Source: Isoetes taiwanensis (Eukaryota > Streptophyta > Lycopodiopsida > Isoetales > Isoetaceae). Taken from it: a stretch of 64,000 nt of DNA. The translations under genes and the position numbers were made by a program. The stretch is from NCBI GenBank assembly GCA_021234155.1, contig JAJEKV010000039.1:8631077-8695076 (forward strand), given 5' to 3'. Positions 11,250 through 20,124 of this stretch are shown here, piece after piece. The notes beneath the pieces are model-generated. The model saw nothing but the letters and a program-made list of their open reading frames with translations. It ran no database searches and had not been told where the DNA came from. Positions within the stretch are counted from its first letter, which is position 1. Every line of letters begins with the position of its first letter.

Positions 11250-12178
11250 ATGTCTTCTAAAACGAATCGACGTCGAGGCGGACGGGGCAGAGGAAGCGGT
11301 GGAAGAGGAATCTCTAAACCCGGCTCTTCTCAAGTTTCAGAGGACGTTGATGAGAATACACAGAATACACAGAACCCTATTCAAGGTATTTAATTTGCCA
11401 CGAATACATTAATCTTGTGTGGAGAGTATTATGCTTGCATGAATTTGAGATATTTCCTTGCCTTCAGTTAATATGCTTTGCATGAGTTTGAGTTATTATG
11501 CTTTGCATGAATTTTAAATATTACCATCAGTTAATGCTCTGATTGTCCGTTTTGTAGAACATAATTTTGCTCTGTTTTATATATAGAATATAGCGGTGTT
11601 AGACAGTTGGAGATAGCAATGTTCAATGAGATTAAATAGTGTGAAATATGGATTCATAAAGGGTATGTAGCTTAAAATGTGGATGCAAACTAATTTAGTT
11701 TCAAAATCACGCATAGCATGGTCAAGAATAGGAGCTACCAACACGCCAAGCGTGAATTGTACTAATTTAGGTTTAAATGCACGCCAAGCGTGATCTCTTG
11801 TTCTGAAAAGTACTCTAAAAAATGTTCATCTTCTTTTGCAGTGCCCAAGAGGAAGAAAACCCCTAATAATTCGGGTTCTAATCCTGCCAAGAAAGCAAGG
11901 GTAGACGACCCGTGATGCAAGCACCATATGATCTCACCTTAGATGATGAAGGGCCGATTCTTATAGCAACCACTGACCCTGCCTGCCCTAAAGAGGAAAT
12001 GGACGAGGGTGCCGAGTGGTACGTTGACCTTGCCAAGACAAATGGAAAGCTCGACTTAACTCTCTTCTCGAGGAAAAAGGAAGCAGACAAGATGACCAAA
12101 CAAGGGATCCTAATCTCTTGTGAGGAAGAAGATGACACCAACTGCAAATTGCTCTTGGAGATTACACGTGTAAGGTAA
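11250..12178 (+). pseudogene. N-terminal exons of the accessory gene: RG-rich and NLS segment
   Basis: Exon 1 (11250-11385) starts at ATG and encodes MSSKTNRRRGGRGRGSGGRG followed by a Ser/Asp/Asn-rich tail. Its donor is CAAG^GTATTT. Exon 2 begins at 11842 after TTTTGCAG and continues in frame with VPKRKKTPNN and PAKKARVDDP, two basic NLS-like clusters. A TGA stops it near 11914. The frame starting with MQAPYDLTLDDEGPI then runs to 12178 (ISCEEEDDTNCKLLLEITRV) with protein-like composition, ending in a possible donor GTAAG. The RG-rich and NLS content suggests a nuclear, nucleic-acid-binding protein. The early stop, and further stops at 12240-12420, suggest a pseudogene. Confidence 0.55.
11742..11792. 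repeat. Palindromes in the first intron of the accessory gene
   Basis: CACGCCAAGCGTG occurs at 11742-11754 and again at 11780-11792, both inside the inferred intron 11386-11841. They match the motif at 9579-9694. Confidence 0.85.
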
Positions 12179-12435
12179 GAAAGATCCGCCGGACTTACTC
12201 TTTGTAGAGCTACCGCGATACAAGGATACGTTCATGAAGACAGATGTGAAGCGGTGAGACATGTTTTAAGTATGGTTGGCCAACCAATGTAGCGATTACG
12301 CCAATATCTATTTGCCAAGGGGTTACAGCTGTGCGTAGAGGCATGTTCACTAAACCGACACCAAGTCACTATTTGCGCAAGCTAGGGAATTAGCTGACTT
12401 GAAAGCTTCTAAGAGGGTCCTAGATCTAGGGAAGG

Positions 12436-12980
12436 ATGTTCAACCCGCGGTTTGTCGAAGGCATGGAGGCTTCTGTTTTTGAGAATGAACAGGACAGAGT
12501 GGCGCAGCTAGAGGCCATGAACAAGCTGAATAAATACTCTGACCATTATCCATTGGGTCTTAAGGAAACTTTTGCAATCCATGTGAAGTCCCTCATCCGT
12601 TCACCAAGCTCCATTTATGTTAGCAGAAGATATGATCCAGCACATGCCATGGAGATTGTTCAGAGCATGATTAGTAATCCAGGTCAAATGCCTATGCCAA
12701 CGGATGTGCTACCTTGGGATATGATCTCGAACAAGCCTGCTGTGTGGACGAACGTCCAGGAGCTATTAATATTAAAAATGTCATCATCGACGGGCAGCAT
12801 TCCGTTGAGGCACAAAAGGCCATCATCAGGCAGGCAGAACAAACAGGCCAAAAAGTGTTCTACAATCACTATGCGTATAGGAAGTGTCGTATCTTGGATG
12901 CCAATACTTCACCTGCAGATTTGGCTGAAATTAGTGCAACTTTGAATGAAATGGGGAAGACATTTCTATACAAAAGGTAA
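12436..12980 (+). pseudogene. ParB/Srx-like segment of the accessory gene
   Basis: The first frame runs from 12436 (NPRFVEGMEASVFENEQD) through KETFAIHVKSLIRSPSSIYVSRRYDPAHAMEIVQSMISNPGQMPMP. A one-base-shifted frame continues with INIKNVIIDGQHSVEAQKAI and ends at 12980. The order 'basic RR.D - E.V.SMI.NPGQ.PMP - VIIDGQHSVEAQ' resembles the ParB/sulfiredoxin fold, which typically has an 'R - SI..G...P - DG.HR..A' order. In this fold the domain binds nucleotide or DNA. Here the usual R after GxH is S. The frame break near 12725-12760 indicates decay or an unseen intron. The fold call is by pattern only. Confidence 0.45.
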
Positions 12981-13013
12981 CTAACTGCATTAAGATGTTA
13001 GCATTTTAATATT

Positions 13014-13310
13014 CACGCCAGTCGTGCTTTCAATTCAATTGAATTCACGCGCAGCCTGGTTTCATAAATTGAATTCACGCCAGGCGTGCTTTCAAATCAA
13101 ACCAATTCACGCCATGCGTGTTTTCAAATCAATCGAATTCACGCCAGGCGTGTTTAACGCCTGGCGTGAATTCGATTGATTTGAAAACACCGGGCGCGAA
13201 TTGGTTTGATTTGAAAGCACGCCGGGCGCGGAATTGCATTAGTAACTTAATTCATTTCACGCCAGGCGTGATTTTTCTCTTTCTATTCAAATCGCGCCCG
13301 GCGTGTTTCT
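13014..13310. repeat. Intronic palindrome cluster with an 80-bp-arm inverted repeat
   Basis: At least nine CACGCCNGGCGTG-like motifs occur here, for example at 13014, 13077, 13110, 13141, 13157 and 13260. Spacers are variants of 'TTTCAAATCAA.C.AATT'. 13072-13151 and 13157-13235 are near-perfect reverse complements around the spacer GTTTA, so the cluster could fold into one long hairpin. It sits in a probable intron between the ParB-like segment and the next coding-like stretch. Confidence 0.85.
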
Positions 13311-13339
13311 ATTCTATGATACTGATTCAATGTCTGTAT

Positions 13340-14660
13340 TATTGCAGTCCATACGTGGAACAACTGTGCCACGCCCGGCCAACGATGGGTGGAATATGGC
13401 TGCCCATTGCCCACCGCATTGTATGGGTCAAAGTCCGAGGCATTCAAGCCGGGCCGGAGCGGACTCGCCGCAGCACAATTATACTGAGAAGAAGAAGACC
13501 GCAAGAAAATCAAAGAAAAAAGATGGTGATGACATTGCAGATCCTTTCAAAGCTCATCTAGCGTGTCGACCGGCATGCTCGTGTATAAGATTGTGTTTTG
13601 TAAGGAGGCAAAGATGGCTCAAGTGGAATGAATGCAGGGACGCTTATGCACAAGGGAAGCTGCCGATACTATGGGTAGGGTGCCTCCCGGTCGATGTAAG
13701 CATCTTTGACTTGAATGTGACAGAGATGAGAAAGACTCGGGGGCTAGACGACGACCGAGACCATTTGGGTTTTAGAGCGGTGCTTAAAGAAGGAAGTCTT
13801 ATACAAGAAGGGTGCTTTCACCACGGATAGGATGTCCTTCGTTGAGTGCCGCAGCCATGTGAAGGATGATATGCGACAATGAAGTCATTTTGTAGGAGCC
13901 GAAGTTACAAAGGCTATCGGGGATGTGGCATTATCCCGAAATTGGATTGCCGGACAAATACAAGGTCAAGAATGATGACATCAAGAAGTTTGTATTCTGG
14001 TCAAAGGACTTCCTAAAGAATTGGAAGGCTAAAAATACAAAACATAAGGAGACTCTACCCCTAAGGTAATCGGGCCGAAGTTGAGAAGAAAAGTGGCCCT
14101 TGTGAAGAAGATTACTTCGGAGAAGACGATTTTGGCCCAAAAGATTCAGTCTCCATTGGGTACAAAGGTCTCTTGCCGTAATCAACCGGCCTTAAAAATA
14201 TATCACTCTTTGTGTTGGACAAAGGGGGTGGGAGAGGAGATATGGGCATGAACCGGAAGGACTATAGCAGCTTCTTTACCAAACCAGATAGGATTGACAA
14301 CCGAGAGGTCCTTCACTATTGTCATCGTTTGTCCTTGGTGAGTCACATCTGCATGCACTATCCGGCCGCTCATGATCCTGGAGTGCCTCAAAGTTATTAG
14401 GGAGGGATGCCTAATATATGATGTTAAGGATAATGAGTCGCTAACGTAAGCGGAAGATGGCACATGTGATCTTTATTATGATATCCATGTCGCCGACGAG
14501 GAATATGATATTGCTAAGGCCAAAGGGTGACAATAGCAGCGCAAGATGGGAATGTTTTCTTCTAGATGATCCGGACTTAAGAACTATATTCTTTCATACG
14601 GATCGGGATCACCGTAATGGGATGAGTCGAGGAAGAGGATGAGGATCGGGACCCCTCCTA
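13340..14660 (+). pseudogene. Decayed middle part of the accessory gene
   Basis: Coding-like stretches in changing frames: DAYAQGKLPILWVGCLPVDV (about 13640-13700), RMSFVECRSHVKDDM (about 13829-13873), RKDYSSFFTKPDRIDNREVL (about 14256-14312), CDLYYDIHVADEEYDIAKAK (about 14468-14525) and WECFLLDDPDLRTIFF (about 14550-14595). Stops and shifts separate them. No family was recognised. The position between ParB-like and methyltransferase-like segments suggests they belong to the same gene. Confidence 0.4.
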
Positions 14661-14705
14661 AGTGGGGAAATCAAGCACGAGCTACAAACTAAGGAGAAGG
14701 GCCCC

Positions 14706-15376
14706 TTAAATAAAAATGGATTTCCGTCTATGGCTGCTTACCTCGTCGAGACATTTGCTCCAATTGATACAACCTGCTTGGAGCTTCATGTTGGAGGTTA
14801 TATTGCCCGAGAGGCTCTTATGGGTGCAAGAAGATGTCACTGCTTTGTGAGTGATGAGCAGGCCAAAGACTTTCTTGAACCATTCCTCATGTATGTGCTT
14901 GCCAAATCTCCTAAAGGCCCTTATGGCAACCTGAAATCATCAGCAATCAAAAGTCTCGTAGACTTGTCCAATTCGAAAGTGGACGTTTCTTCTGGTGAGG
15001 GAACTAGTAATCTGCAGCCTGATAAGGAAAGCAATAATGAACAAATAGCTGCTAAACCGGCTGCTCAAAGTAATCGCGGATGGCGGCAAACTTAGGGAAT
15101 ATCCTTGCCCACATTGCGGGTGATGCAAGCAACAATAGAGTAGATTCACAGGTTAACAATGAAATAATTGACAGGGAAACCGAAACTGAAGGCAACCAAG
15201 GCGGCTCTAGTGATTCACAGGTTTGCCAAATCAATAGTAAAATAATGTCAGTTGTGAAGAAGGACGCAATGAACTAATAGAAAATAACAATTCTAACAGT
15301 CAGAAGAAGACGAAGATTAAGGGTGGCGAAGGGGAGAATGACGCCGATGACGGCAGCGAAACTGAAGATGATAGGT
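14706..15376 (+). pseudogene. DNA methyltransferase-like segment and acidic linker
   Basis: LNKNGFPSMAAYLVETFAPI is followed by TTCLELHVGGYIAREALMGA, then RRCHCFVSDEQAKDFLEPFL. This recalls motif I of beta-class N4/N6 DNA methyltransferases (typically 'E.F..pgd.VLDlFaGsGtt..Aa..lGR.ciG.E.d'), with the G.G changed to HVGG. A catalytic DPPY/SPPY motif was not found. After 14930 comes a Ser/Asn/Glu-rich linker that changes frame near 15080 and ends with ENDADDGSETEDD at the donor GATAG^GTATGG (about 15375). The assignment is tentative and activity is not expected. Confidence 0.35.
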
Positions 15377-15395
15377 ATGGCCTTGCCCACGAAAT

Positions 15396-15529
15396 CGCGC
15401 CACGCGTGATTTAATTTGTATTACCTTTGAATTAAATCGCGCCAGGCGTGCTTTGATTATTTTTCGTTGTCAAACTAAATCACGCCGAGCGCGATTTGGT
15501 TATGACTATTTCAAATCACGCTTGGCGCG
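15396..15529. repeat. Palindromes in the last intron of the accessory gene
   Basis: CGCGCCACGCGTG (15396-15408), CGCGCCAGGCGTG (15438-15450), CACGCCGAGCGCG (15481-15493) and CACGCTTGGCGCG (15517-15529) lie at about 36-43 bp spacing in the intron before the phosphatase exon. Confidence 0.85.
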
Positions 15530-15585
15530 TTTGTATTATTTGTGTTATCGTATCTTGCTGACCGGATATATGTTTGATGTTTCAG

Positions 15586-16192
15586 CTTCCATTGCGTTTC
15601 TAAGAAGGTTGTGGTGTTCGACCTAAACGGAGTCCTTTGCAAGACTTTTCCGAAAAATAAAGTGGCTAGAGAACAGTTTCATCAGACACCAGTAGAATCA
15701 AACACCAAGTGGATCTATCCGCGTCAAGACTTGAAGGAGATGTTAGATGAGGCATTGGGTTATTTCGAAGTTGGTATTTGGTCATCCATGGAACTAAGGA
15801 ACATCAAGGATACTTTGGAGGCACTGGGGGAAATGCGTAGACACTGGTTGACCTTTTGGGATCAGAACAAATGTGTGAAGTTCACTAATCCCAAGGATCC
15901 AACAGGCAAGCCTATCTTCATCAAACACTTGAGTAACATGATGGACGAACTTGGTATCGAGAATAAGGATGATATAATCATAGTGGATGATGATGCTCTC
16001 AAATGCTTCTACAATCAAACACAGGCCCTGAATCCACCATCTTACGATCCAAAAAACTTTGCGACAGATGATTTTCTACTGAAGTTTGTGTCTATTATGC
16101 ATAATTTGGCTATGGGGATGACGGTGGGTGAAGTGTTAGATTCGCACTTTAACTGGATAGAACGGTACCGACATGGAACCACACCTTGTTAA
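15586..16192 (+). CDS. FCP1/NLI-interacting-factor-like HAD phosphatase domain, terminal exon
   Basis: The exon follows a clear acceptor (TTTCAG at 15580-15585) and reads without a break to TAA 16190-16192. HAD motif I is VVVFDLNGVLCKTF: the nucleophile Asp (codon 15620-15622) is present, but the usual second Asp of DxDxT/V is Asn. 'VGIWSSMELRNIKDTLEAL' provides the motif II Ser, and 'DIIIVDDDALKC' the acidic motif IV. 'ALNPPSYDP' matches the FCP1-type tail. Family members dephosphorylate Ser/Thr on proteins such as the RNA polymerase II CTD. The exon joins in frame to the acidic linker upstream. It is the best preserved part of the 11.2-16.2 kb gene. The D-to-N change may reduce catalysis, although DxN forms occur in related plant proteins. 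Confidence 0.75.
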
Positions 16193-16842
16193 ATACGTGG
16201 AAAAACATGGATTGATCCTTAATGTTTTATTGGAATATATGATATTTTTGTATGATATTTGTGCCATGTATCGATAATTTCGAGTCTGGAATTGCCTCGC
16301 AAATAATGCAATCTGTTATTATCAAACCTAATATTATCATCTATCGAGCAAGCAATTTTGGTCTCATCTATGTTAGCAACTTGCTCTTCATTTTTGCATA
16401 TTTCAATTCGCATATGAAACGTCACACGTGAATCGCAACCTTATGTTATTTTTGAAGTCCAAAAAAAAAGATTAAAAAAAACAAAAACCCCCTAGAAGAC
16501 AATAGAAGGTTGGCATGATTTTGGAGTTGACATAATCCCAATTTAATTGGATGATGGTTGTACAATATTCTCAATGATTATACCAAATCCTCCCGAAATC
16601 TTGGCGCACATTTTGAACTTTCCTCAATCGATCAAACATGGCTCCGGATTCTACCTCAAGGAAAACTTGCCCCGAATCGATTATACCTGCTCCTAAATCG
16701 AATGCATTTCAAGAAACAAATGTATCTTGAAGAAATTGAAATCCCTTTCCGTCAAGCAGTAATACAAATCCTTTCAAGCAGTAATACAAATCTGGTTAAT
16801 AATCTGATTTTTTGTGCAGGATTTGTATCCCCTTTCTGCAGA
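16193..16842. other. Spacer between accessory locus and transposase-like gene
   Basis: AT-rich DNA with an A-rich stretch at about 16460-16490. The frame open from 16558 is protein-like only after 16818, where TTTTTGTGCAG looks like a splice acceptor, so the real 5' exon may lie in this interval. Nothing else was recognised. Confidence 0.35.
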
Positions 16843-19512
16843 ATGGATCGATGTCTTAAAGCACCAGTTGAAGAAGAAACTATGGAAGAAGGATTGGACT
16901 CTCATGCAAGCACTTCGAGGTCAGCATCGGGTTCAGATTTCAATCCTCCTGTTGATGAAGTTTCGGAAAGCACTGTTACAAGCAGGCAAAGAAAATCGAA
17001 ACAGAGGGTTTGTAGGGGTGGATACGTGACAAAGCCAATCAGAAGAAAGGTGAATGCTGCTGTGAATCTCATAATGAATGAGGTATCTAATTTGAATCCA
17101 AAACAGCAAAGTATATTTGCAAGAAGATTATTGCAGAACAAAAGATTGCAATTCCTATTTGAGCCAGTCATTGGAAGGCCTCAAGAGGCTATCGTGAAAA
17201 CAGATCTGGTAAAGAATTTAAAGGATGGCCTCCAAGATGTCAAACATGCAAATAGCAATGACAAACTTGCTGCAAAGCATTCTGTACTATCTATGGTGGT
17301 TGGAGAGGAAGGAGAATTACAGAAGGCTTCACTAGCATCTAAGTTGCTCAAAATACATCCTAGAAATATGAAACTAGCAGTGGAGAGAAGGAAAAGAATG
17401 TCACTGGGTGGAACAAATCTGTGGGCATTAGCAGGTCGAAATCCAAGAACAAATACTATAGATCAGGCTATCAAGGATATGGTTGCTCAGTTTTGGTTAG
17501 ATAACTCAAAGGTCGACTGTAATTTAGCTGTAATTGCATCTTTTTTTGCAGAATAAAGATGTTTTTTATTTTGTAACACTGATGTAAAGTTTGTAACAGA
17601 TTTCTTTACTTTTTGAATGTAATGTAGATGCAGTCTGCACTAGTTTGCTCTACATGGAAATGTCAAATTATTTCATGGCAACACGTACATATATATTTGT
17701 TTACATGTATATTCTGGATGTATTGTAGATGTAGGCAGTAACTAAGAAGAAATTAGTGTGGAGATGTATTAATTATCAAGAAATTATGTGACTTCATAGT
17801 AAATGAAATAAAAGTCATGTCAGAATATACATGTATGTGTGGGAGTTTAGGGTCTTGAATATGTAAAAGATTTGCATGTAATGTAATGTAATGTAATTTA
17901 ATGTAATGTAATGAGGTGACTAATTTTATTTCACTGTAATTTTACAGGCTGAATTATTCCAGAATTTTGTGGATCAGTATCCACAGGTTCGGATTGGGCT
18001 TAGGCAATTTGAATACTTAAAACCTCTTTGCATTAGAAAGCTAAAGGAAAGAAACACATGTTGTTGCGTGAAACATGAGCAATCAGATCTGTACAAGCAG
18101 GCATTTAATTTGATGAGGTCAAGACTCCATGAAAATTGTTCGTGCAATTGTGGTGTGTGCGCAGTTGAAGCTCATGCTGGGATATGTCAAGCCAAGAACA
18201 TGACATTTGATAATGTTAGCACATTTTGGAGGGCTATGGTATGTGACAGAGCAGCAGGCAACGAGTGGCATAAGCTACGATGTATCAAATCAGATTGTGG
18301 AAATTGTGGGAAACAATTATTGAGTTGTGTCCAAGAGAATCCAATGAGCAGATTGACCAAACGCTTGATTGGCAAGTCTATGGTTACGTTAATGAGCTCT
18401 CGAAGAAAGGAACTTCACGAAGACTAAAGCTAATTGGCAAGAAAGGCAGCTCCAGTAATATGTTGGATAACATGTTTGATCATATGTCGAAGTTTGTATA
18501 TCATAACTTTGTGGCACATTGGCAGAGCAAACAATTCAAGGAATCCATGAAGAGTCTTCGTGATGATACCGTATTAGCAGTTGTTGATTTTTCGGAGAAT
18601 TATACTTTGAAGCCATTCAACGAGATTCAAGCACAACATTGGTACAATGAACAAATCAGCATATTGGTCCACATCATGATATTCAAGGTACAGGATAAAA
18701 TGAGGAAATGTGTGCACTTCTTTATTTCAGATGACAAAATACATGATACTCACTTTGTACAAAAAGCATTCACTATGCACCTCAATTGGAGAGAAAATGG
18801 TCTTTGGCCATATGAAATACCACTTAGTTTGGTCCGACGGTTGTGCAGCCCAATTCAAGTCCGTAAGAGCTTTCTATTATGTAACTAGGTATCATCAACA
18901 AAGATAAGATCGAATGCTTTGGAATTTCTTTGGCTCGGGACATGGGAAGGGCACACACATGGCGGAGAAGGAGCCATAGCCAAACTATGGCTTGAGGCGA
19001 ACAAAGAAAAAAGGATGGGAAAGTGATAAAAAATGCGTAAACTGCATGTGAGGTTCTTGAAGAGAAAATTTCTGATGTGGAAAGGGTATTTTGGAAGGTG
19101 TCTGACATTGACCGTTCCCAAAGATTTGATGTGCTCCCCGGTGAAAGGGGTGGAATCTCTTCATTGCGTATCATCCATAGATCCAAATGATCCAACAAAG
19201 TTAATGTGTAGATCTCGTTCATGTTTTTGTAAGGCATGCATCAATTTTGATTGATGTGAGTTGAGAAAACTAGAGCCTACAAACAGGGACAATGTTGAAG
19301 AAGATGGGTACGCGGCAGAGGACTTGTGGGCAAATGACGTGGACAATGTGGATGAGACAGTGCAGGTTGGATATTATTTTGCATCATTCACATCCCCAGA
19401 CAATTATGAAAGGGTCCCTTATTATCTCATCCAGTGCACAGAAGTGAAACATGCCCTCGAAGAAGACACCAAGGATGACTATGGAAATGAATTTTATTGT
19501 GGTAATGAAGTT
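16843..19512 (+). pseudogene. DDE-like transposase gene, 5' part (split by the CACTA element)
   Basis: The first open frame (ATG 16843 to 17556) encodes a Ser-rich N-terminus, a basic stretch (RQRKSKQRVCRGGYVTK) and a helical region. A 400-bp intron ending TTTACAG (17948) follows. Next comes a Cys-rich region (NCSCNCGVCAVEAHAGICQA; CIKSDCGNCGKQLLSC). After a frameshift near 18340 comes RLKLIGKKGSSSNM and a core with VVDFSENYTLK, FISDDKIHDTHF, WSDGCAAQFKS and FFGSGHGKG. The conserved D positions (DFSEN, SDG) and the GSGHGKG motif give a DDE-nuclease-like layout that I recognise from uncharacterised transposase-like proteins in animal and plant genomes. I cannot name the superfamily. Frame changes near 18340, 18815 and 18960 indicate decay. 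The last segment (19261 to GNEV at 19512) is cut by the CACTA element and resumes at 30701. Confidence 0.65.
17877..17915. repeat. ATGTA microsatellite
   Basis: About eight imperfect copies of ATGTA lie in the intron of the transposase-like gene. Confidence 0.8.
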
Positions 19513-19529
19513 CACTACAAGGGATAGTC

Positions 19530-20060
19530 GACCTTCAACGACGTCTAGAGATCGTTGAACGACGCCAAATCGTCAAGGAACGACGACAACGTCGTTTAAC
19601 GACGGTGACGTCGTTCAACGGCATCACGACGTCGTTCAACGACGCCATACAGAGCTGACGTGTCCACCATGCCTGCGTGGCATGGTGCTGGCGCCACGCT
19701 GGCAAGCATGCGTGTCGTGCCACGTGCACAAAACGTCGTTTAACGTCGTCTCGTGGATCTGGCGTGGCACATCCGGCTGCGTGGCTTGCTGACATGCCAG
19801 GCTGGCACGCCACCGTGTTCTGCCACGTCGACACGACGTCGTTGAACGACGACTAAAAAATCTGACGTGACCGGTCGGCCTCGGTGGTTTGGCGACATGC
19901 CGGTGGCATGCCAAAGTGTCCTGCCACGTCGACATGACGTCGTTAAACGACGTTTAGAATATCTGACGTGGCAACAGTTTTGCCAGCGTGGCCGGCATCA
20001 TCCGCGCCACGCTATTGTCAGCAGAGCGCCACGAATTTCGTTTAACGACGTCACTCTTTT
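19530..20060. repeat. Left subterminal repeats of the CACTA element
   Basis: Many direct and inverted copies of ACGTCGTT/AACGACGT-like motifs lie here, for example at about 19537, 19590, 19615, 19632, 19735, 19835, 19935 and 20040. GC-rich 'TGACGTG' and 'GCCACGT' blocks lie between them. Such arrays are the typical binding sites of the element's own transposase accessory protein. Confidence 0.8.
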
Positions 20061-20124
20061 TTTTTTTTTGAAAAAAAAAACCGTGTGAAAAAAAAAAAAT
20101 TAATACTGACGTCGCTTATCGTTT

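Noticed and set aside
16843-18890. CACTA (TNP2) or hAT transposase
   Set aside because: Motif order (DFSENY, SDG, GSGHGKG) does not fit those families; left unnamed.
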